Part shown: in pieces, positions 13,105 to 21,219 of the stretch
Layout of the letters: every line of letters starts with the position of its first letter
How positions within the stretch are numbered: the stretch's first letter is position 1
Assembly: GCF_024054195.1 (NCBI RefSeq)
Contig: NZ_JAMXLB010000001.1
Coordinates: 186,001 to 250,000, forward strand
Direction of reading: 5' to 3'
DNA from: Flavobacterium sp. NRK F7
GTDB lineage: Bacteria > Bacteroidota > Bacteroidia > Flavobacteriales > Flavobacteriaceae
Length of the DNA stretch: 64,000 nt
Position numbers and translations under genes: made by a program
The notes under the pieces: model-generated
Databases searched by the model: none
Seen by the model: the letters and a program-made list of their open reading frames with translations, nothing else
What the model was told of the DNA's origin: nothing

Positions 13105-13581
13105 CTAAAAATTAAGAATATAAATAGAAATAGTTAAAACAGTTGCAAATGCCACCCATGCCAAATAAGGAATAAATAAGACAGCTGCTGTTTTATTTAT
13201 TTTTTTGAAAAGCAAATAGGTTTCAAAAATAATTAGCCAAAGCAAAACAATTTCAATAAGTGCTAGTAAAATATTATGCAATCCAAAAAATAAATACGAC
13301 CAAAATGCATTTAGTAACAACTGGGCAACAAAAAAGAAAAGTGCTTTTTTTACCAGTTCCTTATCTTTATCGAATTCATTCCAAACCAAACCACCGGCTA
13401 TTCCCATACAAATATAAAGCAGACTCCAAACAGGTGCGAAAATCCAATTTGGAGGGTTAAAAAAAGGTTTTTTCAAAGTAGGATACCACGTTATTACACC
13501 CTCTTTAGTTACAAAACTCGACAAATAGCCAACTAACAAACAAACACTAACAACAAGGATAATTTTTAGATACTTTGACAT
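13105..13581 (-). CDS. tspO: TspO/MBR-family tryptophan-rich sensory protein
   Basis: The 158-residue protein has five predicted membrane helices. It carries the typical TspO features W-P-T-LKKPFFNPPNWIFAPVW near the N-terminus and an AWVAFATVL helix near the C-terminus. Family members bind porphyrins and related ligands in the membrane. I start at ATG 13581 (MSKYLKIIL) rather than the longer TTG frame at 13620, because the latter adds a non-conserved stretch. It is divergent from the mevalonate decarboxylase gene, with 81 bases between the two starts. Confidence 0.88.
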   Translation of the reverse strand: MSKYLKIILVVSVCLLVGYLSSFVTKEGVITWYPTLKKPFFNPPNWIFAPVWSLLYICMGIAGGLVWNEFDKDKELVKKALFFFVAQLLLNAFWSYLFFGLHNILLALIEIVLLWLIIFETYLLFKKINKTAAVLFIPYLAWVAFATVLTISIYILNF

Positions 13582-13662
13582 AACACTACTTTTTAGACAA
13601 ATTAACGAATAAACTCTCAAACAAATAAATCAAAATTGGTATTTTTGCTCAAATTTTCTAGT

Positions 13663-14739
13663 ATGTTATCTGAAAAAGATTTTATAAGTTCCCAATACAC
13701 ATCTATTGACAGCGCTCATTTTAAGTGGAGTGCCCCAAGCAATATTGCCTTGGTAAAATATTGGGGTAAGAAAGAACATCAAATTCCAGCAAATCCTTCA
13801 ATTAGTTTTACATTGAATCATTGTAAAACGATGACGGAACTTTCAGTGAAAAGAAAAGAAAATCAGGATGCTTTTTCATTTGATTTACTTTTTGAAGGCC
13901 AACCCAAAGAAGATTTTAAACCAAAAATTCAAAAATTTTTAGAACGAATAGCAGTTTATTGCCCTTTTCTAAAAGAATATCATCTAACCATAAATACTCA
14001 GAACACGTTTCCTCACAGTTCTGGAATTGCTTCTTCTGCATCAGGAATGGCTGCTTTAGCCATGAATTTTATGAGCTTAGAAAAAACGATAAACCCTTCA
14101 TTAACAGAAGAATATTTTTACCAAAAAGCTTCGTTTTTAGCAAGGTTAGGTAGTGGCAGTGCTTGTAGAAGCGTTAAAGGAGAAGTGGTTATTTGGGGAA
14201 ACCATCAAGAAACCATTACAAGTTCTGATTTATTTGGTGTTGCATTTGAATCAATACACGATAATTTCAAAAACTATCAAGACACAATTTTATTGGTAGA
14301 CAAAGGCGAAAAACAAGTTTCAAGTACTGTCGGTCATGATTTAATGCATGATCATCCATATGCTACTAAAAGATTTGAGCAAGCTCATGAAAATTTATCA
14401 AAAATGAAAGCTATTCTGTCTTCAGGAGATTTAGACAAATTTATTGAAGTAGTGGAAAGTGAAGCTTTAACTTTACACGCTATGATGATGACCTCTATGC
14501 CTTATTTTATTCTAATGAAACCCAACACCTTAGAAATCATTAATCGAATTTGGAAATTCAGAAAAGAAACCAAAATTCCTGTTTGTTTTACTTTAGACGC
14601 TGGAGCGAATGTTCATCTTTTATATCCTGAAAATACAACTCAAAAAGTTTTAGAATTTATTAAGAATGAATTAGTTGCCTATTGTCAAAATGGTCAGTAT
14701 ATTTGCGATCAAATTGGCAGTGGTGCAAAATCAATTTAA
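13663..14739 (+). CDS. mvaD: diphosphomevalonate decarboxylase
   Basis: The enzyme makes isopentenyl diphosphate from mevalonate diphosphate in the cytoplasm. It is a 358-residue GHMP-superfamily protein. Motifs include NIALVKYWGKKE near the N-terminus, the phosphate-binding loop PHSSGIASSASGMAAL and GSGSACRSVKGEVVIWG, all characteristic of mevalonate diphosphate decarboxylases. The start is ATG 13663, and an in-frame TTG at 13636 is unsupported. A -7-like box TATTTTTG lies at 13640-13647. It is the first of three co-directional isoprenoid genes. Confidence 0.93.
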   Translation: MLSEKDFISSQYTSIDSAHFKWSAPSNIALVKYWGKKEHQIPANPSISFTLNHCKTMTELSVKRKENQDAFSFDLLFEGQPKEDFKPKIQKFLERIAVYCPFLKEYHLTINTQNTFPHSSGIASSASGMAALAMNFMSLEKTINPSLTEEYFYQKASFLARLGSGSACRSVKGEVVIWGNHQETITSSDLFGVAFESIHDNFKNYQDTILLVDKGEKQVSSTVGHDLMHDHPYATKRFEQAHENLSKMKAILSSGDLDKFIEVVESEALTLHAMMMTSMPYFILMKPNTLEIINRIWKFRKETKIPVCFTLDAGANVHLLYPENTTQKVLEFIKNELVAYCQNGQYICDQIGSGAKSI

Positions 14740-14775
14740 TTTAGTATCTTTACGTAATACAATTTGTAAATCGCT

Positions 14776-15714
14776 ATGAAAGGACCGTTATTTTATTCGA
14801 AAATATTGCTCTTTGGTGAATATGGAATTATTCAAGACTCTAAAGGACTTTCTATTCCTTACAATTTCTATAAAGGAGCTTTAAAAACAGCTGAAAATCC
14901 TTCTGTTGAAGCAATAGCTTCCAATAAAAGTTTACAAAAATTTGCAGACTACTTAGCTACTTTACAAGTTTCCCAACCTGAATTAGTCCGTTTTAATTTA
15001 GAACAATTAAAACAAGACATTGCTAACGGAATGTATTTTGATTCTAGTATTCCACAGGGATATGGCGTTGGAAGTAGTGGTGCTTTAGTAGCCGCTATTT
15101 ACGATAAATATGCGTTTGATAAAATTACCGTTTTAGAGAATTTAACACGAGATAAACTTTTACAGTTAAAAGCAATTTTCTCTCAAATGGAATCTTTCTT
15201 TCACGGTAAGAGTTCTGGCTTAGACCCTTTAAATAGTTATTTAAGTTTACCCATTTTAATTAATTCCAAAGACAATATAGAACCAACTGGCATTCCAAGT
15301 CAAAGTACACAAGGAAAAGGAGCCGTGTTCTTAATTGATTCTGGAATTGTAGGCGAAACCGCTCCAATGGTTAGCATTTTTATGGAAAACTTAAAAGACA
15401 ATGGATTTCGTAAAATGTTAAAATCACAATTTATTAAATACACAGATGCTTGTGTGGAGAATTTTTTACATGGAGATATTAAATCCTTGTTTAGCAACAC
15501 CAAAAAGCTTTCTAAAGTAGTTTTAAATCATTTTAAACCTATGATACCTGAGCAGTTTCATCAAATTTGGCAACATGGTATTGAGACCAATGATTACTAT
15601 TTAAAATTATGTGGTTCAGGCGGTGGTGGTTATATTCTTGGTTTTACAGAAGATTTAGAAAAAGCAAAAGCTTCGCTTAAAGATTACAAATTAGAAGTAG
15701 TTTATAATTTTTAA
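14776..15714 (+). CDS. mvk: GHMP kinase, mevalonate kinase-type
   Basis: This cytoplasmic kinase is predicted to phosphorylate mevalonate. The 312-residue protein has KILLFGEYGI at the N-terminus, the ATP-binding PQGYGVGSSGALVAA loop and the C-terminal LCGSGGGGYILGF motif. The FHGKSSGLDPL segment matches mevalonate kinases. It lies 36 bases after mvaD and is followed by a UbiA-family gene. Phosphomevalonate kinase is the main alternative. The gene order with mvaD supports a mevalonate-pathway role either way. Confidence 0.85.
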   Translation: MKGPLFYSKILLFGEYGIIQDSKGLSIPYNFYKGALKTAENPSVEAIASNKSLQKFADYLATLQVSQPELVRFNLEQLKQDIANGMYFDSSIPQGYGVGSSGALVAAIYDKYAFDKITVLENLTRDKLLQLKAIFSQMESFFHGKSSGLDPLNSYLSLPILINSKDNIEPTGIPSQSTQGKGAVFLIDSGIVGETAPMVSIFMENLKDNGFRKMLKSQFIKYTDACVENFLHGDIKSLFSNTKKLSKVVLNHFKPMIPEQFHQIWQHGIETNDYYLKLCGSGGGGYILGFTEDLEKAKASLKDYKLEVVYNF

Positions 15715-15786
15715 CCCCTAGTACTTTCAATAAAAGCAAATTGCGCTTTTGACAGTTACTTTTTTTTAAACTTTTTAAACGCCCCT

Positions 15787-16734
15787 ATGCTAAGTCGTAA
15801 ATCTAAATTATTAATCACTAAAATTTTCAGTTTCTTTTCTGTTATTAGAGGTTATAATATTTGGGTCATCGTCTTAGCACAATACTTATCCGCTATTTTT
15901 ATTTTAGCTCCAGAAAGAAGTGCGCTAAAAATCATATTAGATTGGAGATTATTTTTAATTGTTTTTGCTTCTTCATTAACCATTGCATCAGGATACATTA
16001 TCAATAACTTTTACGATGCTAAAAAAGATTTGATCAATCGCCCACGTAAAGCGATGATTGATCGCTTGGTAAGTCAATCAACCAAATTAAAAGTCTATTT
16101 TGTCTTAAATTTTTTGATTGTAACTTTAGTTAGTTTTATCTCTTGGAAAGCCATTTTATTTTTTTCTAGTTATATTTTCTTAATTTGGTTTTATTCTCAT
16201 AAATTAAAAAAATACCCCATAATTGGAAATTTAACTGCAGCTATTTTGGCAGTATTACCTTTTTTTGGCATTTTAATGTATTATAAAAACTTTTACCATG
16301 TTATTTTTGCACATGCTACTTTTCTGTTCTTATTAATCCTTATACGTGAACTGATAAAAGATTTAGAAAACATTGAAGGTGATTTGGTTAACGAATACAA
16401 GACCATTCCAGTTCTATTTAATGAAAAAACAGCAAAAATTATTATTTCAATATTAACCATTGCAACCTTACTTCCTGTCTATTTTTTAACTGATATATAT
16501 GATGTAGGTTATATGGATATTTATTTTTATTGTAGCTTATTATTGTTAATCTATTTTTTTATCCAATTGTGGAAATCTGAAAGCAAAGCTGATTTTCTAA
16601 AACTCCATTTTTTATTAAAATTCATTATTGTATCGGGTGTATTTTGTATTGTTTTAATTGACCCTTCTGTACTTATTCACGGACAAAAACTATTAACACA
16701 AGAATACCATCAGCTAATTTTAAATTTTATTTAA
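15787..16734 (+). CDS. UbiA-family prenyltransferase, geranylgeranylglycerol-phosphate geranylgeranyltransferase-like
   Basis: The 315-residue integral membrane protein has 7-9 helices. The two Asp-rich motifs that bind prenyl diphosphate are NNFYDAKKDLINRP and DLENIEGDLVNEYKT. The pattern and length resemble the DGGGP-synthase-type branch of UbiA that is common in Flavobacteriia, rather than 4-hydroxybenzoate or heme O enzymes. It sits directly after two mevalonate-pathway genes, which fits prenyl-diphosphate use. The acceptor is not visible in the sequence. Menaquinone-type or other lipid acceptors are alternatives. Confidence 0.78.
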   Translation: MLSRKSKLLITKIFSFFSVIRGYNIWVIVLAQYLSAIFILAPERSALKIILDWRLFLIVFASSLTIASGYIINNFYDAKKDLINRPRKAMIDRLVSQSTKLKVYFVLNFLIVTLVSFISWKAILFFSSYIFLIWFYSHKLKKYPIIGNLTAAILAVLPFFGILMYYKNFYHVIFAHATFLFLLILIRELIKDLENIEGDLVNEYKTIPVLFNEKTAKIIISILTIATLLPVYFLTDIYDVGYMDIYFYCSLLLLIYFFIQLWKSESKADFLKLHFLLKFIIVSGVFCIVLIDPSVLIHGQKLLTQEYHQLILNFI

Positions 16735-16822
16735 TCGCTTCTAGATAAACGAATTGTATTTGCGAATAAAAATACGCGAATCCATATATTAGTTATATCT
16801 TTGCAAAAAATACAGAAATATT

Positions 16823-17704
16823 ATGTCACGTCACCAAGGCAATGATAAAAGCAAACCTGGATCAGGAAGACAAGGTGGTTTTAAAAAAACGAGTAACTCA
16901 AGAGGAAAAGCTCCAATAAAAAAAACACCTTCTAAGTTTACAGCCAAACCAGAAGAAAATAAAAACAACAAAACACCTAAGACAGCATCCAATTCTGATG
17001 AAATGCGCTTAAACAAATATATTGCTAACTCTGGAATGTGCAGTCGTAGAGAAGCTGATATTTATATTCAAAGCGGAAATGTTAAAGTTAATGGAGAAGT
17101 AGTAACCGAAATGGGCTACAAAGTAAAACTATCTGATGTAATCGTATTTGACGGTGCAACCATCACACCTGAAAAAAAAGAATATATTTTATTAAACAAG
17201 CCTAAAAACTTTTCTACTGTAGGTGATGATGTTAAAGGCGATGGAAATGTATTGGATTTAGTGCGTAATGCTACAAAAGCAAAAATTCAACCTGTAGGTA
17301 GAATGGACAAGACCACAACTGGGTTATTATTATTTACGAATGATACCGATATGATTCGCAAATTTACCACTCCAAATCAACGTTCCTCAAAATTGTATCA
17401 AGTTAGCTTAGATAAAAATTTAAAATACGAAGATTTAGAAAAAATTGCCAAAGGAATTACTATAGATGATTATCGAATTTACGTAGAAGAAGTTACGTAT
17501 ATCGAGAACGAACCTAAAAGTGAAGTTGGTGTTAAAATGAAAACTGCCAATGTAAAAATAGTACGTAAAATATTTGAATATTTTAATTACAATGTCATCA
17601 AATTAGACCGTGTTACTTTTGCTGGTTTAACCAAAAAAAATCTGGCTCGTGGCCAATGGAGATTCCTAACGGATCAAGAAATAATAAATTTAAAGAATTC
17701 ATAA
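16823..17704 (+). CDS. RsuA/RluB-family pseudouridine synthase
   Basis: This 293-residue rRNA pseudouridine synthase has a basic, low-complexity N-terminal tail (1-60, rich in K, G, S, P), an S4 RNA-binding domain (about 63-110, MRLNKYIANSGMCSRREAD) and a catalytic domain with GRMDKTTTGLLLFTND. The catalytic Asp is at 162. RluB, which acts on 23S rRNA position 2605, is the closest recognised type in Bacteroidota, where the lysine-rich N-terminal tail is usual. A -7-like box TATCTTTG lies at 16796-16803, but I see no clear -33 TTG at the right distance. A hairpin terminator follows. Confidence 0.88.
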   Translation: MSRHQGNDKSKPGSGRQGGFKKTSNSRGKAPIKKTPSKFTAKPEENKNNKTPKTASNSDEMRLNKYIANSGMCSRREADIYIQSGNVKVNGEVVTEMGYKVKLSDVIVFDGATITPEKKEYILLNKPKNFSTVGDDVKGDGNVLDLVRNATKAKIQPVGRMDKTTTGLLLFTNDTDMIRKFTTPNQRSSKLYQVSLDKNLKYEDLEKIAKGITIDDYRIYVEEVTYIENEPKSEVGVKMKTANVKIVRKIFEYFNYNVIKLDRVTFAGLTKKNLARGQWRFLTDQEIINLKNS

Positions 17705-17715
17705 TCTAAATACCA

Positions 17716-17754
17716 AAAACCATGAAAAGCTAAAAAATTCATGGTTTTATTTTC
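17716..17754 (+). terminator. rho-independent terminator after the pseudouridine synthase gene
   Basis: Eleven-base arms AAAACCATGAA (17716-17726) and TTCATGGTTTT (17738-17748) flank a loop and are followed by ATTTT. An ATG at 17741 lies inside this hairpin and is therefore not a credible gene start. Confidence 0.75.
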
Positions 17755-17761
17755 TATAGAC

Positions 17762-18121
17762 ATGTCTAATCAACTCCAACAAATAGCCATTCGATGGTTT
17801 GAAGCATTCAATGCAAAAGATCTTGAAAAACTACTCGACTTATATGATGAAGATGCCCAACATTATAGTCCGAAATTAAAAATACGCCAACCCGAAACTA
17901 ACGGGTTAATTGAAGGCAAAGAAGCTTTACGAAGTTGGTGGCAAGAAGCTTTTGAAAGGCTTCCTTCCTTATACTACAAAGTAACTTCTTTAACTGCAAA
18001 TTCGGATCGTGTATTTATGGAATACATTCGTCAAGTTGACAATGAAGAAGATATTGCTATAGCTGAAGTTTTAGAAATTAAAGAGGATAAAATTATTTTT
18101 TCCAGAGTATATCATGGTTAA
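17762..18121 (+). CDS. SnoaL-like (NTF2-fold) protein
   Basis: The 119-residue protein of the nuclear-transport-factor-2/SnoaL superfamily shows the typical AIRWFEAFNAKDLEKLLDLYDEDA start. A middle IEGKEALRSWWQEAF segment and a C-terminal beta sheet follow. There is no signal peptide. I start at ATG 17762 (MSNQLQQ), because the in-frame ATG at 17741 is inside the terminator of the upstream gene. Members are isomerases, hydrolases or ligand-binding proteins, and none of these roles can be assigned here. Confidence 0.75.
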   Translation: MSNQLQQIAIRWFEAFNAKDLEKLLDLYDEDAQHYSPKLKIRQPETNGLIEGKEALRSWWQEAFERLPSLYYKVTSLTANSDRVFMEYIRQVDNEEDIAIAEVLEIKEDKIIFSRVYHG

Positions 18122-18154
18122 AAGCCGTTTTAAAAGCATGCAGTAGTTATTTTT

Positions 18155-18195
18155 AGTATAAAAATCTTAGCTGAATCACTGAACAGCTAAGATTT
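18155..18195 (-). terminator. terminator of the Roadblock gene pair (reverse strand)
   Basis: Twelve-base arms 18162-18173 and 18184-18195 (AAATCTTAGCTG and its complement) flank a ten-base loop. Read on the reverse strand, the hairpin is followed by a run of T, so it fits termination of the upstream reverse-strand genes. The forward strand lacks a T-run here. Confidence 0.65.
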
Positions 18196-18218
18196 CAAAT
18201 ATTAAAAAAAGTAGTTTT

Positions 18219-18593
18219 TTACATTTTTGAAGCAATTTCTTTACTATATCTTTTTAGAATAGCTCTACTCATTCCTAAATTAGCCTTACTACTATCAACA
18301 GCTAAATAGATAAAATACTCTCCATTTTCAGAAATACTGATAATATGAATTTGGTTACTCAAAGTAATCATAATATCTTCAATATTTTCTTTCAATCCTA
18401 ATGCTTTAATTGCTGTCATTTTTGCTTTTACAACTTCTAAATTATAAGCGGAAGCTAATTCTGGATCAAAAGAGGAGTTTACAGATAATGATTTGTAAGA
18501 CATACCTGTTTTAACTTCTGTTACAGCTACTGCAATAAAACCCGCTACATTGGCTTTTAAATCCTCTACGAATGTGGTTAAAAAATCTGACAT
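18219..18593 (-). CDS. Roadblock/LC7-like domain protein (second of pair)
   Basis: The 124-residue cytoplasmic protein has the alternating helix/strand pattern of Roadblock/LC7 domains. A central strand ends in SNQIHIISISENGEYFIYLAVD, and a C-terminal helix with GMSRAILKRYSKEI follows. Roadblock proteins such as MglB regulate small GTPases or scaffold complexes. It lies 50 bases downstream of a second Roadblock-like gene in the same direction and is followed by a hairpin. No MglA-type GTPase gene is next to it. Family membership is by fold pattern only. Confidence 0.65.
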   Translation of the reverse strand: MSDFLTTFVEDLKANVAGFIAVAVTEVKTGMSYKSLSVNSSFDPELASAYNLEVVKAKMTAIKALGLKENIEDIMITLSNQIHIISISENGEYFIYLAVDSSKANLGMSRAILKRYSKEIASKM

Positions 18594-18643
18594 AAATTCT
18601 TGTTATTTAGTTTATATTGGTTGAATTCTTTTGGTAAATAATA

Positions 18644-18982
18644 CTATTTATTAATAATAGTGTCCATGGTTTTCATAATAAGACCCAGTTTGGAACCATC
18701 TTTTGAAAAGGAGGCTAAATAATAATCTTTATTAAATTTATTGATTACTACCAAACCTTTATCTGCATGTATGGTAATTTTATCCATTTCACCATATTCG
18801 AGATCTATAATTGTCTCTTTACACATGGTTGCAATCATTCCAGACATGGCCGCAAAATTTCCATCATATTCAAATTCTGTGGATTCAATTAAATCTCCAT
18901 CAATATCAAATAGAAGAACATTTTCTACACCTGCGTCTGCAATCATGTTTTTTAAATCTTGTTTGGTTGGTCTACTGCTCAT
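18644..18982 (-). CDS. Roadblock/LC7-like domain protein (first of pair)
   Basis: The 112-residue protein has a Roadblock/LC7-like pattern. Helix one (PTKQDLKNMIADAGVE) is followed by strands VLLFDIDGDLIEST and a helix with MIATMCKETI. Strands KITIHADKGLVVINKF and YYLASFSKDGSKLGL and a final helix complete the domain. No signal peptide is present. A TTG-N16-TATTTTTG promoter candidate lies 57-83 bases upstream. It is paired with the gene at 18219-18593, and the two differ clearly, so they may form a heterodimer. Confidence 0.65.
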   Translation of the reverse strand: MSSRPTKQDLKNMIADAGVENVLLFDIDGDLIESTEFEYDGNFAAMSGMIATMCKETIIDLEYGEMDKITIHADKGLVVINKFNKDYYLASFSKDGSKLGLIMKTMDTIINK

Positions 18983-19038
18983 AAATACTTAGTTTTGATT
19001 TGTGTTAGTTTTTTTATTAAATATATTTAGAGTTTTAA

Positions 19039-19065
19039 CAAAAATATACTAAATTTACTTCACAA
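19039..19065 (-). promoter_or_regulatory. candidate Bacteroidota promoter of the Roadblock pair
   Basis: Read on the reverse strand, TTG (19063-19065) is followed by 16 bases and then TATTTTTG (19039-19046), close to the flavobacterial consensus TTG-N17-23-TAnnTTTG. The spacer is one base short. Confidence 0.45.
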
Positions 19066-19108
19066 AAAAGTTAAAATATCAGTATTCCATTACAGAAAAA
19101 CTATAATT

Positions 19109-19237
19109 ATGAAAACAAAGAACCTAAAAAAACTAAACAAAGACCTACAAAAAGCATTAGTAGAATTTAGAAAATATTCTACTGAAAATGGCGCTATGAC
19201 TAAGAAAAGAGGATTTTTTAAAAATATTTTTAGCTAA
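19109..19237 (+). CDS. small hypothetical ORF, 42 residues
   Basis: An ATG frame encodes a highly basic 42-residue peptide (MKTKNLKKLNKDL... ending KRGFFKNIFS) with a predicted amphipathic helix. It lies alone in the 389-base gap between the divergent Roadblock start and the convergent dusB end, and a long hairpin terminator follows about 50 bases later. That position supports a short transcription unit here. I recognise no family. Coding status is uncertain because short frames are common in AT-rich DNA. Confidence 0.35.
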   Translation: MKTKNLKKLNKDLQKALVEFRKYSTENGAMTKKRGFFKNIFS

Positions 19238-19286
19238 TAGAAGTTAAAAATCTAAATCTTCTTTTAAAAAAAGAAAATTTTCAAAA

Positions 19287-19342
19287 AAAAAGAGCACTTT
19301 ATTTGATTTTATAAGGTTAAAATCGAATAAAGTGCTCTTTTT
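19287..19342. terminator. long-stem bidirectional terminator
   Basis: Arms of 24 bases (19287-19310 and 19319-19342) with one G-T pairing surround an eight-base loop and have A-run and T-run flanks. It can end the small ORF transcript and dusB on the opposite strand. Confidence 0.85.
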
Positions 19343-19371
19343 GTACACTAATTTTGAAGAAAAAAAGCTAT

Positions 19372-20364
19372 TTATGCAAATTGATAGTCTCCAAATACCT
19401 GCTCAATTTCTGTAAACACATCTAATAATTGATGCAAATCATCTGTAGTAACTAATTTTTGTTTGTATTCTTTAAATCCATGAATCCCTTTAAAATAGTT
19501 AGTGTAATGTCTGCGCATTTCAACCACACCTACTCTTTCATTTTTCCATTCTACAGACCAAATCAAATGATTGCGAGCAGCTTCAATACGGTCTTTCATG
19601 CTAGGAACTGGTAAATGTTCACCCGTTTTAAAAAAATGCTTGATTTCATTAAAAATCCAAGGATACCCAATAGCTGCACGCCCTATCATAATTCCATCCA
19701 AACCGTATTTATCTCTATATTCCAATGCTTTTTCAGGAGAATCGATATCACCATTACCAAAAACAGGCATCGTTATTCTAGGATTATTTTTTACTCGAGC
19801 AATATGAGACCAATCGGAATGACCTTTATACATTTGTGCACGCGTTCTTCCATGAACCGTTAAGGCTTGCACACCAATATCTTGTAAACGCTCCGCTACT
19901 TCATCAATATTGATAGAATCTTCATCCCAACCTAATCGTGTTTTAACTGTAACTGGTAACGAAGTACTTTTTATGACTGCTTTTGTTAAGCGTACCATCA
20001 AATCCACATCTTTCAATACTCCAGCACCAGCACCTTTAGAAACCACTTTTTTAACAGGACATCCAAAATTAATATCGACTAAATCTGGCTGCACTGTCTC
20101 AACAATTTTAGCACTCATGGCCATGGCTTCTTCATCTCCTCCAAAAATCTGAATTCCTACAGGTCTCTCGTAGTCAAAAATATCTAATTTCTGACGACTT
20201 TTAATTGCATCGCGAATCAATCCTTCCGAAGAAATAAATTCAGAATACATTAAATCTGCACCGTGTAATTTACACAAGCGACGAAAAGGAGGATCACTCA
20301 CGTCTTCCATTGGAGCCAATAAAAGAGGAAAATCAGGTAATTCTATGTTGCCAATTTTAGGCAT
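19372..20364 (-). CDS. dusB: tRNA-dihydrouridine synthase DusB-type
   Basis: This FMN-dependent enzyme reduces uridine to dihydrouridine in tRNA, using NADPH. The 330-residue protein begins with the substrate-side barrel motif LLLAPMEDVSDPPFRRL. The catalytic Cys is in DINFGCPVKKV. It also has the VTVKTRLGWDE and TVHGRTRAQMYKG motifs, the FMN-phosphate motif GNGDIDSPE, and IGRAAIGYPWIF. The length is normal. A -7-like TACCTTTG lies at 20383-20390 on the reverse strand, close to the ATG, but I see no -33 TTG. It ends at the shared hairpin. Confidence 0.93.
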   Translation of the reverse strand: MPKIGNIELPDFPLLLAPMEDVSDPPFRRLCKLHGADLMYSEFISSEGLIRDAIKSRQKLDIFDYERPVGIQIFGGDEEAMAMSAKIVETVQPDLVDINFGCPVKKVVSKGAGAGVLKDVDLMVRLTKAVIKSTSLPVTVKTRLGWDEDSINIDEVAERLQDIGVQALTVHGRTRAQMYKGHSDWSHIARVKNNPRITMPVFGNGDIDSPEKALEYRDKYGLDGIMIGRAAIGYPWIFNEIKHFFKTGEHLPVPSMKDRIEAARNHLIWSVEWKNERVGVVEMRRHYTNYFKGIHGFKEYKQKLVTTDDLHQLLDVFTEIEQVFGDYQFA

Positions 20365-20460
20365 AATCTTTTATTTTTTTTGCAAAGGTAAGTTTTTTTT
20401 AAAAAACATAGATTGTTGAGCTAAAATTCAAGCTTTGAACACTTTAAAACCAAAATAACA

Positions 20461-21219
20461 TTATCTCTTTTCTGTTAAATAGCGCCAATATCGCTTAGGA
20501 ACATGTTGCAAATGTAATTTTGTGTTTTTTCGTTCTTTAATATTGGTATGATCAAAATACTCTTTCCATAAATTTTGATAATTGATTTCTTCTTCATGCC
20601 AAATAACTTCTTTATTTTTTGACACCATCTTTTTATCTGGCAAAGTAACCACTGTCACTTCATTCAAATCATAAAAAATTCCGTATTGTCTCTTTTCATC
20701 ATAAATTAACCATTTTTGATCTTGATATCTTTCTTTAAAATGCTTAATAATTAAAGGCAATACGTCATAATCGGGTCGGATTGTTGCAAAATAAATAGCG
20801 TCTTTTAATAGCTCAAAACGCACAAAAGCTTCCATTCGATGTTTTTCTCTACCCACGCTTTTTACCCATTTTGATAATTGTAACACGAAAGGATTAGAAT
20901 AATCATTTAAAATATTGTCAGAAGGATTAGCAATGGCATAAAAAATAATTTGACTAATAATAGTTTCCCTATCTTCATTTTCAGAGGCAAATACATACAA
21001 CAACTGTTTGATTGCGCTTGCACCTAATTGCTTTTCTAAGCGTAACATCACGCGATCTGCTTTTTCAGTATTCGTAATTACCATGCTATTTTCACCAAAA
21101 AGAACATTTTGAACACTATGCTTGCTAACTATTTTTACATCAGTAAATTTGTATTCATAAATTTCGAAAACTGCTGTAAGTAGTCCTTCAAAACTATTAT
21201 CGTATAAAAGAGACATCAT
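20461..21219 (-). CDS. putative DNA metabolism/repair protein paired with radical SAM (TIGR03915-type)
   Basis: The 252-residue protein resembles the conserved partner of a putative DNA modification/repair radical SAM enzyme (the SAM-7-link family with a DUF4130 region). In some bacteria this partner is fused to a uracil-DNA-glycosylase-like domain. No glycosylase domain is fused here. Recognisable segments are MSLLYDNSFEGLLTAVFEIYE at the start, REKHRMEAFVRFE in the middle and HVPKRYWRYLTEK at the end. Its start overlaps the 3' end of the radical SAM gene by 23 bases, so the two are coupled. Biochemical activity is unknown. Confidence 0.78.
   Translation of the reverse strand: MMSLLYDNSFEGLLTAVFEIYEYKFTDVKIVSKHSVQNVLFGENSMVITNTEKADRVMLRLEKQLGASAIKQLLYVFASENEDRETIISQIIFYAIANPSDNILNDYSNPFVLQLSKWVKSVGREKHRMEAFVRFELLKDAIYFATIRPDYDVLPLIIKHFKERYQDQKWLIYDEKRQYGIFYDLNEVTVVTLPDKKMVSKNKEVIWHEEEINYQNLWKEYFDHTNIKERKNTKLHLQHVPKRYWRYLTEKR

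Larger units (their letters stand above)
18983..19371. other. intergenic region of 389 bases
   Basis: It holds the Roadblock promoter candidate (19039-19065), the 42-residue ORF (19109-19237) and the long bidirectional hairpin (19287-19342). I see no RNA gene fold beyond these. Confidence 0.6.

Noticed and set aside
13636..13662. TTG-started extension of mvaD
   Set aside because: Adds nine non-conserved residues and overlaps the probable promoter -7 box.
17741..17761. ATG start for the SnoaL-like gene inside a hairpin
   Set aside because: It lies in the terminator of the upstream gene; the next ATG at 17762 gives a normal family start.
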